A stretch of 64,000 bases of DNA, from NCBI GenBank assembly GCA_002245135.1, contig NGBS01001170.1, positions 1 to 64,000 on the forward strand, read 5' to 3'. Below the pieces are notes generated by a model. It was not told the origin of the DNA and ran no database searches. It was given only the letters and a program-made list of their open reading frames with translations. Positions within the stretch are counted from its first letter, which is position 1, and every line of letters begins with the position of its first letter. Both the position numbers and the translations under genes were made by a program. The stretch is from Proteromonas lacertae. Its lineage: Eukaryota > Sar > Bigyra > Opalinata > Proteromonadidae. This document shows, piece by piece, positions 45,311 to 57,570 of the stretch.

Positions 45311-45869
45311 ATGAGTTTACAAAGTACACAAAGATCAACTACAAAATATAAAGCAAATACTCCAAGAATGGACTCTTCTGTCAGATCAAGTTCCAGAAAT
45401 ACAAGGTATAAAACAAAAATAATGTTAACTGGAATATAGTGATCAATCATCAATGGCAATGAGTGCTTCACAAATGATGAATACACAATATGAAGAAATA
45501 ATTGCACAGCAGAAAGATGAAATTAATAAATTGACAGGTGAAGTGATAGTATATATTTTTAGAAAGTAATTGTGAATAGGATTTAAAAAATGAACTACAA
45601 AATCAAGGAGAACAAGCCCAAGAAGAAATATCAGAATTAAGAGATATTCTAAGAAGACTAGAAATGGAAAACAGAGATATGAAGATGTTAATAGGAAAAC
45701 AATACGGATTACATCACCCTACAACAGAACCTGTATTATATATTTAGTCTAATTCATCTATACAGAATACTACTCGTCAAGCAAAAGTTGTCAATGGATT
45801 TAGAAAGCCTTGTATAATAGATTTTTATTATTTATTTCATTAGATATTTCAGAAGCTCCTGTTGAATAG
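45311..45869 (+). CDS. Small coiled-coil protein, unknown
   Basis: Five exons (introns 45406-45439, 45549-45579, 45733-45765, 45812-45843) give exactly 142 residues. The N-terminus is Ser/Thr/Arg-rich (MSLQSTQRSTTKYKAN); a coiled coil of about 60 residues (EEIIAQQKDEINKL, EISELRDILRRLEMENRDMK) follows, then a basic tail. No family recognised. This gene has one intron per 28 codons, the highest density in the window. Confidence 0.6.
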
Positions 45870-45981
45870 AATAAATGTTACTGTATATTTTTTAATAATT
45901 TATAGTCTTTTGATTGTTATTATTTTCATTTTTCACTGATTTATTTCCTTTATCTGTCTCAAAACACAAAAAAGTAGTGTC

Positions 45982-46054
45982 GCTCTTCTGGCCTAATGGA
46001 TAAGGCGTCTGCCTCCTAAGCAGGAGATTCTGGGTTCGAATCCCAGGTTGGGCG
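45982..46054 (+). tRNA. tRNA-Arg (CCT anticodon)
   Basis: A 73-nt cloverleaf: D-stem GCCT/AGGC with AATGGATA loop, anticodon loop CTCCTAA (anticodon CCT, reading AGG), variable AGATT, T-arm CTGGG-TTCGAAT-CCCAG. It has internal A- and B-box sequences and a TTTT terminator directly after (46055-46058). The acceptor stem GCTCTTC/GTTGGGC has two adjacent T-T mismatches at positions 5-68 and 6-67, while all other arms are intact. No intron. Confidence 0.9.
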
Positions 46055-46465
46055 TTTTCTTTTTTTCTATTTTATTTCATTTATCTTTACTTCAAATTGT
46101 ATTATTTCTCTTCATTTTTCATTATACATAATGATGCACACTATAGTCACGTTTTAGTGAAATTTGGAGTTATTTTTGGATTTAATTATATAATTACTTA
46201 TATTTCATTGTATTCTTGGTTATATTCATAAACATTACAACAAAATAATTCTTTTATAATAATTTTGTAAATATATAAGTTGATATGAATGAGAAATAAC
46301 GAATTTAAAAATACTTGTATTTTTGGTGTTTGGAAATTTTCATTACAATTCTATATTGAATAAAGTTGATTATCTCTCTTATGCTTTTATATAAACCACA
46401 ATATTTAGTATAGAAGTAAATAATATAGAACAAATAAAATATTACAATTTAGAGTTATCACTATT
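46055..46465. other. Non-coding gap after the tRNA
   Basis: Begins with a T-rich Pol III terminator stretch (TTTTCTTTTTTT). The rest is AT-rich without convincing frames up to the 3' end of the B56 gene. Confidence 0.5.
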
Positions 46466-48103
46466 TTAAGGTGGGTCGATTGGAGGTGCAAATTTCCCTT
46501 TGGAACTTAATTGTTCTTCAATTGTATTTCCTTTAATTTGCGCTTGTAATTTTTTATCTTGCCATTGTTTATAATAATCCTCAACAGTTGGTGTTTCTAA
46601 AACAAATCCTTCAATTAGTTTTGTACAACAAATCTGTGCATCAGAATGCCAACTGTCTATTTAAAACAATAAAACAACAATATATATATACTTAATGCAA
46701 TATTCTTCAATGGTCCATATAAATAAGGAAAGAATATTTTACCACATTTTTTACTATTTAATATACCATCTGTTCCAATTAAAGAATCGTTATAAAATAA
46801 GGTAATTACTCTTTCAATCACTTGAAAATGAGGACTTTCTAATCCTTTGGCTAATATTGTGAAACATAAATCCAAAACTTTGTCTCTATTGTCAAAAGAT
46901 AATTTTTGAATTATCACTAAGATATCTTCAACTTCAGAGATGAATTGAATTGCTTTTTGTGAAGAAGATATTGGCCAATACTTCAATAATCCTTTTACTA
47001 TACATTCACCGGTGGTTGGATCTTTTTCAACAAACTATTTAAATTGAATTATAAAAACTATATATTATACTTGGTAAAAACAGTATTGTAATTGCTTACA
47101 ATATTGTATGAAAGAAGGAGGTTTGTGTAATGGAACCAAAGAATATCTTAGAAAATTTAAATGTTCTTTTCTGATTGGCACTGCAAATCCGTTAATAATA
47201 CTTCCCAATATTTCTAATAATTCGCCCATTCCCCAATGCATTTCAGTTTCATACACAAATTGGTAAATTGAGTATCTAATATAAGTTCTAATATGACGTC
47301 TGTGAGCTACAATTTTGGCATATATTCTGTGTAATATTGCTTTTAAATAATCTCTTTCTCTTGGATCCATACAATTAAACTGATTAACTAATCTTTGACA
47401 AAATACTTGTGAAATATATTTTTCTAATACTAAACCTGTTACTTCTGATTTTAAGACAAATCTTAAGAACATATCATATCTATAATAATAATAATAATAA
47501 TAAACAAAAATGAAAAAATACATTAATTGTAAATGCATCCAAGCTGGGTCAAGTATTGGATCATCCTCTTCTGGATCAAAATCTGGCACTGGCTCTGGTA
47601 ATGGTCTGAATATATTCCTCTCAACCATTGCTACTAATTCCTGTAATGTTGATTCTTGAAAAGGATTTAACTACATTCACTGTGCCTATACATTCATGAA
47701 GTTCTAATAGAATATCTTTCTTTATTTGTATATTTTTATTTCTATTATACGATTAATAATGATGTTAATACGCTATATTATCTTCTTCATTCTGTGAAAA
47801 TATAAACACATTATTACACATTTGCACTTTTTTAATGAATACTTCGTCTCGAGTATCTTTATCAGTTATAGTACGTAAAGGAGGAAGATTATTGCTTAAA
47901 TTGATAGGAGTTGGATCTGCAGTTACTTTTTTAAGAACTGGTGGACCTACAAAAATTACTAATTGCATTATACCTCTTATTCCTGGTGTATTCTCTAAAG
48001 CCGAGAAATCATGCGCTCCACTGGTTGATGTTTGAAATTGTTGCAACTGATTGATTAATGTTGCTGGTGGTGGTGTTGCTTTTGTTTTTCTTAATCGAAA
48101 CAT
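46466..48103 (-). CDS. PP2A regulatory subunit B56 (B')
   Basis: The HEAT-like B56 domain is clear: VERNIFRPLP, PAWMHLQLIYDMFLRFVL, LDPRERDYLKAILHR-type segment (MDPRERDYLKAILHRIYAK), TEMHWGMGELLEILGSIINGFA, KPPSFIQYCKQLQYC, CIVKGLLKYWP, and VEDYYKQWQDKK near the C-terminus. It targets and restricts the PP2A catalytic subunit. The start is MFRLRKTKATPPP. One break exists at 47659-47662 (four T on the coding strand), where dropping one T restores a single frame; a 10-nt GT..TAG excision would also do so but is not credible without RNA data. Confidence 0.88.
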
Positions 48104-48450
48104 GTTTTTGAACAAGATAATTATTATTTCAATAAATGTAGTATTTACTAATATAATGTGTATGACTTATTAGTATAATTTTAAATATATTCTTATTACC
48201 CTTATAACCTTGATCCTACTGCTTATAATTAATAATTCGTTACTTTCTAATAAATGGAAACGGCTATATCGTTATACTTTTTAAAGTCTTTTTTGCAATA
48301 TTTAGGAATTTATACCCTTTAAATAATTGTAAAAATAACTAAAATAATTAATTAACATTATTGCTTAAGGGAAAAATGATTATTTGTAAAATTTTATAAA
48401 ATTTAATTGATTTTATATTCAGTTATTGTCATATTCAAAATTCTCATTGA
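48104..48450. other. Intergenic, no gene seen
   Basis: AT-rich spacer upstream of the B56 gene. A reverse CCGTTTCC (48253-48260) lies about 150 nt from the B56 start, further than for other genes. No open frame stands out. Confidence 0.45.
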
Positions 48451-49975
48451 TCATTCATAATCTAGCAATTCCATTTCATGTTTATTTTGTAAATCGCTTA
48501 TTTCTCTCTGAATTCTGTTTTGTTTATAATCATATATCTGATTGCATCTTCTTTGCTCATTCAAATCATCTAATCCTTGAATTATATTTTCTCTCTCAAT
48601 CTCCAACCTTCTAGCACTATCTATTAATGTTTTCAATTTTTCATTCTCATCTATCTTTTCTTCAGATATATATGGATAATCATCGTCATATTTACTCTCA
48701 CCTCTTGCACTAACCACTTCATACGGTTCATGTGTTGGAAATAAGTGATGATCAGAAGTAATTGGAATTTCATAACAATTCACATGTCTTGACTTATTAA
48801 TATATTCTTTAATTTTACTTTGTAACGGTAGCTTATGCAATTCATCATATATGATATCTCTTTCATAATTCACTCTTTTTTGTATATTCATTCTTTCATT
48901 TTGTTTTTTTCGTTTCATTAACTCTAATTCTTCTACTCTTTTTGCTTTTAATTGTAATTTATTTTCTAACTCAATCCTTTTCATTTCTGCTTGACATCTT
49001 ATATATTCTAATCTTGTTTTATGATCGAGTTCATTTCTTTTCATTTGTCTGATTTTATTTTGGATTTGCTTTTTGTTTGAGATATTGTTGTCTTTTTAGA
49101 TTATTATCTCCTCTTTCGATTATATGTTCAGCATCCTAATTAATAATAATATATAAAATAATAATATATAAAATAATAATATATAAAATAATAATATATA
49201 AAATAATAATATATAAAACATACTTCTTTTCTTCTTTCTAAAAATTTCTCTTTCATATTATTATATTGATATTTCTTTTGTTGTTTTTCATATTTCATTT
49301 TCTCTAATTCTTTCTGTTTTCTTATTCGATTTCTTTCTTCTCTTTCTTTTAACATTCTTTGTTTATATTCAAACTCAGTTTCTTTACTGTTCTTTTCTAT
49401 TTGGTTTAATAATTTTACTCTTTCTAATGTATATAAGTATTGATTGAATTTTTCATTAGCTCTTTGTTCATTGTTATATTTCTCTATTTCTTTTTCTCTT
49501 TTTATTCTATTTTCTATTATTTTCTGATTTTCTAATAAATTGGCTCTTTTTTCTTCTATTTCGTTGTATTTGTCATCTAAATGCTGTTGAACTCTCTCTT
49601 CAAAATACTCTCTTAATTTCTTCTTTTGTTTCTTCTGTTTCTCTTGCTGATGTTTGTATAATCGGACAGCTCTTTCATGTTCTGTCTCTTTTTCATCTCT
49701 TCTTATATAATTCTCATACATCTCATATTCTGCTCTTTTTAATAATTCTTTTCTTCTTTCTTCAAACATTTTCTGTTTTAATTCTGACTACATCAAAAAT
49801 CAATACAATTACAATGAATATACAGTAATTCTAGGTGCACTGGCTGAACGCTTCAGATTATTCTTCAATTCTCTGCAGTTTGACTTTCTTAATGAATTTT
49901 CTATTTTAAAATAGATTATAAAAACGAATGAATACCATAATCATACAAAAATTTACGAATCTGTTGATCAGACAT
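48451..49975 (-). CDS. Trichoplein (TPH)-like coiled-coil protein, possibly flagellar
   Basis: The start MSDQQIRKFL is followed by a short exon with KRSASAPRIT, then about 420 residues of almost continuous Glu/Lys/Arg coiled coil (EERRKELLKRAEYEMYENYI, KQKKQKKKLREYFEERVQQ) in the style of TPH-domain proteins such as CFAP53, CFAP45 and trichoplein. The C-terminal part has a Tyr/Pro-rich patch (HHLFPTHEPYEVVSARGE). The long intron (49136-49223) carries a 15-nt tandem repeat. Two single-base breaks, one in an A5 run (49070-49074) and one at the first exon junction, interrupt an otherwise clear frame. Confidence 0.6.
49141..49218. repeat. 15-bp tandem repeat in an intron
   Basis: Five near-perfect copies of ATAATATATAAAATA-type units fill the intron between its CATAC (GTATG donor on the minus strand) and its acceptor. 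Read through as protein it gives a repetitive FIYYY pattern, which is an artefact. Confidence 0.85.
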
Positions 49976-50052
49976 TTCAAATTCAAAATATTCAAAAAAT
50001 ATACGTTTCAAATTATCGAGTCAAGTTTTATTTTTTATTACGTTGGTCATAA

Positions 50053-51232
50053 ATGAATAAATTAGCTTATCTAGCCTTATATTTTGCTGTAGCATTAGCT
50101 TGTGAGAAGTACTGTAACGGACATGGTACCTGTGGAGCAAAAGATAAGTGTGAATGTTACATGGGCTGGGGTGGCTCAGATTGTTCACTAAGTATAGATT
50201 AAAACTGTTTATTAATTTTTATAGGAGCGTGTCCCATCAGGTGAAGCCTTTGCTGATACAAGTTTGGGTGATTTAAACCACGATGGTAAAGTGGATGGTA
50301 GTGAAGTGAAAACAGAATGGAAACCAGTATATGGACCACCAGAAAATTTAAAAGGATTTGTTACAGCATCCCGTGCACATCGTTATGTAGAATGTTCAAA
50401 TGCAGGCATTTGTGACCACAAAATAGGTGAATGTACATGTTTCGATGGATATGAAGGATCAGCTTGTCAAAGAAGATCTTGTCCAACTGCCAATGAGAAT
50501 GTTTGTAGTGGACATGGTTATTGTTTGTCTAATTTACTCGCATTACAATCAATGACTGAATCTACTTATTATGGATGGGAAACTGAGAAGTTCTATACAT
50601 GTAAATGTGATAAAGGATGGGAAGGTATTGACTGTAATTCAAGAACATGTCCATTAGGATTAGATCCAGTCACATTAGGAGGATATACATATGGATATGA
50701 ATATACAGTAGATATTAGATAGTAAGTGATAATGCTAATAAGGAAAAACACCATCTTATTATTTATATTTTGAATATGATGGAATTGCAATACAGAACAC
50801 CAGAAATATCAGAAAGAACTCCGAAAACATGTACAGGAACTTCTACTCACCACCAATTGATACTACCTTTAGTTCATCATATGGTGAAGAAATCAGAAGA
50901 GCAATACAAACTATTCCTACCATTATCACAATCTACAGTTGAAGTTACATGTGAACTGCAAAAGTAAATTGAATGTAAAAATCAATGTTGAATATGCTGA
51001 TGTTGCTAAGGTAGAAAGACTCTACATTTAATGTAATAAAAATAACATCTAATTCAGAAACTGAAATTCAAGGAAGTCATTTTGTAAATAAAGATGGAGA
51101 AATAGAATCTGTTACCTCCAACAAACAATATGTAGTAACCGTGGATTATGTGATTACAATACAGGTTTATGTAGTTGTTTCACTGGTTATTTAGGTGCTT
51201 CATGTGAAAGACAACAATCAATTGCTTTGTAA
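50053..51232 (+). pseudogene. Secreted tenascin/EGF-like protein, copy 3, frame-broken
   Basis: The first exon encodes a signal peptide and CNGHGTC...CECYMGWGGSDC and shares the post-CSLR intron with copy 1. Homology to copies 1 and 2 runs to the final CSNRGLC...[12 protein letters not shown] unit and TAA at 51230-51232. The frame changes near 50240 (CPI to GEAF), 50725-50765, 50925-50935, 51015-51025 and 51130, about five or six breaks in 1.1 kb, and only some fall in homopolymers. This density is far above the rest of the window, so a decaying pseudogene is favoured over assembly error. Confidence 0.7.
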
Positions 51233-51512
51233 GTTCATTATACTATTTTATTATATATATTATAATTATTATGTTTGTGTGTATTTGAAAATCATATTTA
51301 ATCATATTCTATATCCATGATATGAATAGAAATAAAGAATTGAAACATCAAGCCTGTTTGACAGTTAAAAATGAAAAATGAATGAATACTCGAATTGTAT
51401 TAGGTTTATCATGATATAAATAGGTTCAAACAGTTACAAAAATGCATATTCTCAGCCAGATTCACCAGAGTCTGATGAAATCAACAAATTCGTCGAATGA
51501 GTATGTCTGAAT
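51233..51512. other. Spacer after EGF copy 3
   Basis: Mostly AT-rich. From about 51430 a frame (SYKNAYSQPDSPESDEINKF) resembles the acidic start of the next gene but ends in TGA at about 51498. It may be a 5' exon whose splice cannot be placed. Confidence 0.4.
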
Positions 51513-53596
51513 ATGAGAAACAACATCCAGAATATTAAGAATGCTCAATATTCGGTAAATGAAATTCAAAATAATGTATAATTGATACTATAAACGTATT
51601 TTAGTTACACGGCCATTTTGACATATCATCAACACCAACAAGTAGTGTCTGTGAGACTGTATGATGTATTTAATTATTTATTTAGGCTTTTGATACTCTA
51701 GTTCAAGAAACTCAAGATTTGCAGGTATTTATACATTTTTATTCTTTATAGAGTAAAAGAAAGAATATATTAGACCAATTATCAAACAAATTATCCAATG
51801 AAAATGAGAATAAACAAGTATTACACAAATTAAAGACAATTGAATCATTACTATCAAAGCAACAAGAAAAACAAAATCAGAATAATATCATCAGATAATG
51901 TACAGAATAATAATGATGATCAATCTCGGAATGAACAGCAATATTACATACCAAAGCAAACAATTCCTTCAATTTACCCGCCAATACCAGCAACATCCTC
52001 ATCTACACTACCACCTCAACAGCAACAACAGTATTATCCATATATATCACACTATTCAACTGATTTCACTGAATTATTAAAATGCAACACTCCAATGAAA
52101 GTATATAATAATTCCCAACCATTACACTCACCTTGGACCAATCAAATGATAGTATCATTAATAGAGAAATATCAACAATGTTTAGAAAAAATAGAAAAAT
52201 TAACGAAAATAATGAATGAAAGAAAGTCAAATATCAATGAATTGAAGAATGAGAATAACAATAAACAACAAGATATATTGAAATTAACTCAATTATATCA
52301 ACAAGTAATGAATGAAAATATGAGTTTACAACACGATCTGAGTCAATCGCAAGATATTAATAAAGATATAAGTAATGAATGTGTGAATAAAGATAATGAA
52401 ATAAACAGACTGAAAGAAGTGCTAGAAAATGTAACAAATCAATATTCATATAAAATGGGAGAGAATGAGAAATTGAATGAAATAATAAAGCAGAAGGATA
52501 ATGAAGATAATATCAAGCAGAAAGAATATGAAAGAATGAAAGAAATAGTATATAATATAAATATATAATTTCATGTATTTTATTATATCAATAGTATGAA
52601 AAGTTAATAAATGATACTCAACTAAGGCAAAGACAATATGAGGAATTACAAAATGCAAATAATGAAATATTAAATGAAAATGCGCATTTAAAGACAGTAA
52701 TATCCAAATTATCAACGAAGAATCAAAAAGTAGAGAATAAGGTAAAAGAATTGAATGATTGCATTCAACAATTACATGAGAAAATAGAGTTAAAAGAACA
52801 AGAAATGAAATCACAAAGTAAAATGTATAATAACAAAATAGAAGATATAAAAAAAGATTTAAAACTATCAATCAAAGAGTATAATAGTTACAAAGAATTA
52901 AATGATTCATTAAAAGAACAGAATAATATGTTAAAAAGAAATAATAATATAGAAATCCAACAGTATAAACACATTATTGAAGATTTAAAGAATCAGTTAA
53001 AGGATATGGTAAATTCATTAACATCACATAAGAATCAATGTCCGATATTGTCTGATGAAGCGAAACAAGGATATGATTATAAACTGAAGAGTGAATTTCA
53101 GAAAGAATTTGATGAGAAATATTTGAAAATGGGAAATGAATTGACTGATTTACAAAAAGCTGTATATATATATATGATCATTAATGTTATTTATTTATTA
53201 TAGACATCTGTATTGAAAGCAAGAATAGTTGATTTAGAAGCGTATATACAAAAAGTAAAACTGCAAAAGAGAGATTTGAAAGAAAAGATTGTTGTTTATG
53301 AAAATCAGATTCAACAGTTATTACAACTTCGATCAGATGATTTGAATAAATTGAAAGTGTGGGAAGAGAAGATTAATATATTAAACAGACAATTGAATAT
53401 AAAAAACAATCCACCTCCTCCTTTACAACAACAACAACAACAACAACAACAACCTCAAATAAGAAGACAATGTTCAGATGGAGGAATAGATCCAAATAAT
53501 ATAAATATTCTAATCAGTGATAGAATAACAAAGACAATGGATGAAAAAACTAAACAGATGATGAATGAATTTGAAGATTTAATAAACTCATATTAG
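51513..53596 (+). CDS. Long coiled-coil protein, unknown
   Basis: Exons join through introns near 51571-51599, 51660-51686, 51726-51752, 52550-52595 and 53162-53203. Coiled coil dominates (LSNKLSNENENKQVLHKLK, KLNEIIKQKDNEDNIKQKEY, LKEKIVVYENQIQQLLQLR). A Pro/Gln/Tyr-rich insert lies near residues 110-170 and a poly-Gln run near the end (53427-53451). An A5 run at 51867-51871 is one base too long for the frame. The 5' end is uncertain: MRNNIQNIKNAQ at 51513 is the first in-frame Met, but acidic sequence upstream could be an earlier exon. A structural or cytoskeletal role is only a guess. Confidence 0.6.
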
Positions 53597-53712
53597 ATTT
53601 TATTTATTTTTGTTATAAATGATTTGTTTATAATGATTTTTTTATTCTTTCAACAAAAATAAAAATAAAAAGTAAGTTATACAACTAAAGGAAAAATGAT
53701 AATTGTTACTTC

Positions 53713-55502
53713 CTAAATAAATAATCGATTAATGATGTTATATTCATTCTTCATTATTTCACAATACAAACTTGGATCAATGAAATATTTATTCTTTTCA
53801 TTGATTTGATATAAATCAATCTGTGTATATAGTTGAAGTTTACTAATTGTTGTTTTATTATCACACTTTTCATATAAATATATAGATTCTGCTTGATTAT
53901 ACTCATACACATAACATAAATCATCTTCTCTAGATCATTATAATAATCATTATAATAATATACATCGATGATAAACAACAAAACTTCAAGCAATGTTTTT
54001 TTACATTCATATCAAAATGAATGACAAGATAATTGTTATTCACTGTTAGTTTAGTCTCAGAATCAGTAGGTGGAATAGATATATTAATAAGTGGATTAAA
54101 CAATATATCAATTGCTTTATTACAATCAAGCATAAGCAGAAACTCAGCTCTAGATACTTCATTTAGAATATGATCTGACTCATCTTGAGAGACTTGATCA
54201 CAGAGATCACTCTATAGAGAATGAAGATAGAAAGAAAAAGAAAAAAAGAGATAAATGCAATATAAACAAAATATGAATATAAAAATCTACATCAAAAATA
54301 AAATTCATAGTTTTAGAGTTATTTCATTAGAAAAGACAATAAAACTTTGAATATGATTTGATATAGATTTTTATATTCATATTTTGTTTATATTATATTC
54401 TTATAATATATATAATATATAAAATGATAATATACATATCTATCTTTTGGATTTTCAATTGATATTTTTGATGAAATATTTATATTTAAATCTGTTTCAT
54501 TTTCTTTTTCATTTTCTTCTTCCATTTCAGTTTGTTGTTCTTCTTTTTCTATTTCATTCTCTTCATATACTAAAGGATCAATATATTCCATCTTATTATT
54601 AATAAACTGATAATTATCCATATTCAATTTATAACCACCAACTGACTGTGATATTGAATAAATACTCCAATCAACATGACTTAAACTATTTTAAAATAAA
54701 AATAAAACACTATAATAAATACTTAGTAAAAATAATATATAACAATTGTGTAACAGCATAATAAAAATGATCTTTATCAAGACTAGAAACAAACCAAAAC
54801 AAATCACTATATTGATTTGCATAAAACAATATAATAATTAACCAACAATAATTACTCATTCCTTGAGCATTACTTGGTAGGAATTTCCTTTGTTTTGACC
54901 ATATCTTTAATTATACGTGAGAGATATAAAACTAGTGACATTGGTAAGGTATTGTAATTCTCTATGTAATTTACAAATTCTACTCCATCTCTGTTTCCAT
55001 AAGAAATGTCCATTTTTATATCACCTTCTATCTTAATGATTGGATGCTTTGCATATCGGATGAAATGTACTTCAAACTTATTGTAGTTTTTATATAAATA
55101 CTTTCTAATGCTTTTAAATATGTAATTTAACTCTGATACTCCATCTGTCTTTGGACTATTAACTACTAAATCTAAATCACTACTTATAATGTCATTATGT
55201 AAAGCACATGAACCAAAAAGTTCGATTGAACATTTTATATTGATTGTATTATACAAATTCATTATTTGCTTTGATATATTTGAAATGAATAGTTTTCTTT
55301 TCATGATTATCTCTTCTGATGGGATATAAGGTGATATTATAAAATTGAGTGTTTTTCCCGTTTTTATTTGGTTAGAATCTATTTCACTAAGATCAGGAAG
55401 TATATTATCATCTATAAACTTCTTTGTATAACTAATTACATAAAATTAACTAAAGATATACTAGAATTGCCCTGTTATATCATCCTGCCATAATATATCC
55501 AT
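53713..55502 (-). CDS. Non-canonical poly(A)/poly(U) polymerase, Trf4/Cid1 type
   Basis: The N-terminus (MDILWQDDITGQFYYTKKF) is joined by an intron (55416-55445 region) to IPSEEIIMKRKL. The nucleotidyltransferase motif IELFGSCALHNDIISSDLDL has both catalytic Asp residues and KMDISYGN provides the third, all as in active TUTase/TRAMP enzymes. The PAP-associated region begins SNAQGMSNYCWLIIILFYA after a one-base break at about 54870. The C-terminal 250 residues are acidic and Glu-rich, then Asn/Ile/Tyr-rich. It adds A or U to RNA 3' ends for turnover or maturation. Confidence 0.75.
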
Positions 55503-55726
55503 GACTGTAGTTTATAACAAGTAAAATGCCATTAAAAATATCAATAATTCAGTTTATAAGAAGAAAAATGAAAAAGTGATAAAAAGAACAATTTCACATT
55601 TTTATTATGTTTTCCTGTAATTGAGGCGTAATTCACATAATGCTGATGTTGTACAGTAAATTTACACAATCAATCAAACAAATCACCAATAAAAAGTTGT
55701 CAATAATAATATATACTATTTTTTAT

Positions 55727-56230
55727 TTACTTCTTACCTTTATTTTTACGACTTTGAGCTTCTTGTTTAGCTTTTTCTATTGCTACGTTAATTATTTTCT
55801 TTTCTGACTTTCCTTTTGATTTATTCTGTTTATTTTTATTTTTATTTGATTCATTAGTAGCTGTTGTTGAAGAGCCTGCATTAGCTGGAACTAAATATAA
55901 TGAAATAAATGAATTATACTATCTGTGTATTGTGCAAGTATAGCATCTAATTCTTCTAATTCCTTCTTCTTTTGTTCTTTCTTTGATAACATTTTTTGTG
56001 GTTGTTTCTGTTTCTTTGGTTCTTCTACCACAACTACTGGCTCAGGTTCTGGTTCTGGTTCTGAATCACTTGAAGAAGACTATTTATACATAATTTAATG
56101 CAGAAATACAGAATTTTCATCTTCTTCAACATCAGAAACTGTATCAAAGTCTTTTATTATAGCCCAATCGATATCTTTTGCGAGTAAACCTAAAATGGAA
56201 ATTATTAATTATATTATAAAGTATACCCAT
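55727..56230 (-). CDS. Small charged protein, unknown
   Basis: A one-codon first exon (MG, split by intron 56190-56226) and two further introns give exactly 135 residues. MGLLAKDIDWAIIKDFDTVSD is followed by a Ser/Glu/Pro acidic run, then KKQKQPQKMLSKKEQKKKELEELDAILAQY and a basic tail (KNKNKQNKSKGKSEKK). The block SKKEQKKKELEELDAILAQ resembles a conserved short motif of ribosome- or translation-associated proteins, but I cannot name the family. Confidence 0.6.
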
Positions 56231-56413
56231 GTTTTATTTGATGAAAAAACAGCAAAATGACTTTTGAGTGGTGTATGAAAATTAGTCGAAAAACACACCA
56301 AAAAATTAAAAAACATTATATGTATTTCTACTGCAAGTGAATCAATTCAAAAAACATTTCATTTCACATAAAAAAATATAGACTAAGATATTTATATATC
56401 AAATTAAATAAAA

Positions 56414-57358
56414 TTACATATCATCAAAATTATCTTCATCAGTTAACTCATTAGGTCTATAAACAGGTGCATTGAAGAAACTACCCATATCATTAACAGC
56501 AGGCATGGCTCCTAGCATATCAGCCATAATATCTTCCTCATATGAAGCAGGAGGTGGAGCCATTGTTGGTAATGGAGCAATAGCTTGCATATATGCTTGA
56601 TTAGCTCTAAGAGCTTGTGAAACAGCACGTTGATCCCATCTTCTACCAGTATGTGAATCTAAGCCATTCATTCTCATTTGATCAGGATGAGGATTCATTT
56701 CTCTCTGTAACTTCTTAATTCTGTAGTAATTGCATATACATAGTGCAATTACTATTAATACCAACACTATAGCGCCAACTACTGCAGCAAATATACCCCA
56801 GAAATTCGTTCTTTCACATTCACTTTCATCTACCTTATCCCAATAGGGAGTATAGGTTGTTTCGTTCATTTGACACCAACGATGTTTCTCACCTGAATGA
56901 GCAAATCCACAACCAATAGAAATAGAGTAATAAGGATATTGTGATGGCCATTCACCATCAGGTGGACAAGTAATTTGACATTTACTTTGTGCTGAAATGG
57001 AGTAGAGATAGTATTGATCATCTCCAAAACCATATTTAAATACAAATTGTAGTTTGTATTCAGCATAATTGTGTGATTCTATGAGGAAATCTTTGTAATA
57101 TATGTAATCTCCATCACAACTCGATGACGTCAGTTGAATATATGTTCTCATATTGTTTTTGGGTATTGGCTCATTTGGTCTCAGGAAATCAGCAAACAAT
57201 AAGAAATCAAATATATCATAGTCTCTAGCACAATTTTCTACATACAGTTTGATTGTACCATATGCTTGGTACGCTGTGTTATTACTCTTAATATACAATT
57301 GGTCTAATTTGAAAGCAACTACGAAGATGAGAAGAATAAAATATACAATTGTGCCCAT
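56414..57358 (-). CDS. Single-pass type I membrane protein, unknown
   Basis: Intronless, 314 residues. A signal peptide (MGTIVYFILLIFVVAFKLD) leads to an extracytoplasmic domain of about 165 residues with eight or so Cys (CARDYD, SSSCDGDY, SKCQITCPPDGEWP, IGCGF, HRWCQMNE, ESECERTNFW). One strong membrane helix follows (GIFAAVVGAIVLVLIVIALC), then a basic stop-transfer (RIKKLQRE) and a cytosolic tail with Pro/Met/Ala and acidic stretches. It looks like a surface receptor or cargo receptor. The family is not recognised. Confidence 0.65.
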   Translation of the reverse strand: MGTIVYFILLIFVVAFKLDQLYIKSNNTAYQAYGTIKLYVENCARDYDIFDFLLFADFLRPNEPIPKNNMRTYIQLTSSSCDGDYIYYKDFLIESHNYAEYKLQFVFKYGFGDDQYYLYSISAQSKCQITCPPDGEWPSQYPYYSISIGCGFAHSGEKHRWCQMNETTYTPYWDKVDESECERTNFWGIFAAVVGAIVLVLIVIALCICNYYRIKKLQREMNPHPDQMRMNGLDSHTGRRWDQRAVSQALRANQAYMQAIAPLPTMAPPPASYEEDIMADMLGAMPAVNDMGSFFNAPVYRPNELTDEDNFDDM

Positions 57359-57570
57359 ACGCTAGATTTATTAACATAAAACATAATATAAATTTCTATA
57401 AAAAGTTAGACAAGATATAACATACTAAAATCATATTTTTATAAACATAACTAATACATTTCAATACGGTGTATTTAGGTGTATTAATTAAATCCCCATT
57501 TTTAAAAAGCATTAGAAGAAATAAAAGTCGCACAGTAGTTTAATTGTTTGTATATTATAATTGTTGCTTA

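Noticed and set aside
47667-47676. 10-nt GT..TAG micro-intron in the B56 gene
   Set aside because: Frame-compatible, but below any credible spliceosomal limit; a homopolymer indel explains the break more simply.
49141-49218. Repetitive FIYYY protein tail of the coiled-coil frame
   Set aside because: It is translation through an intron minisatellite with a proper donor and acceptor.
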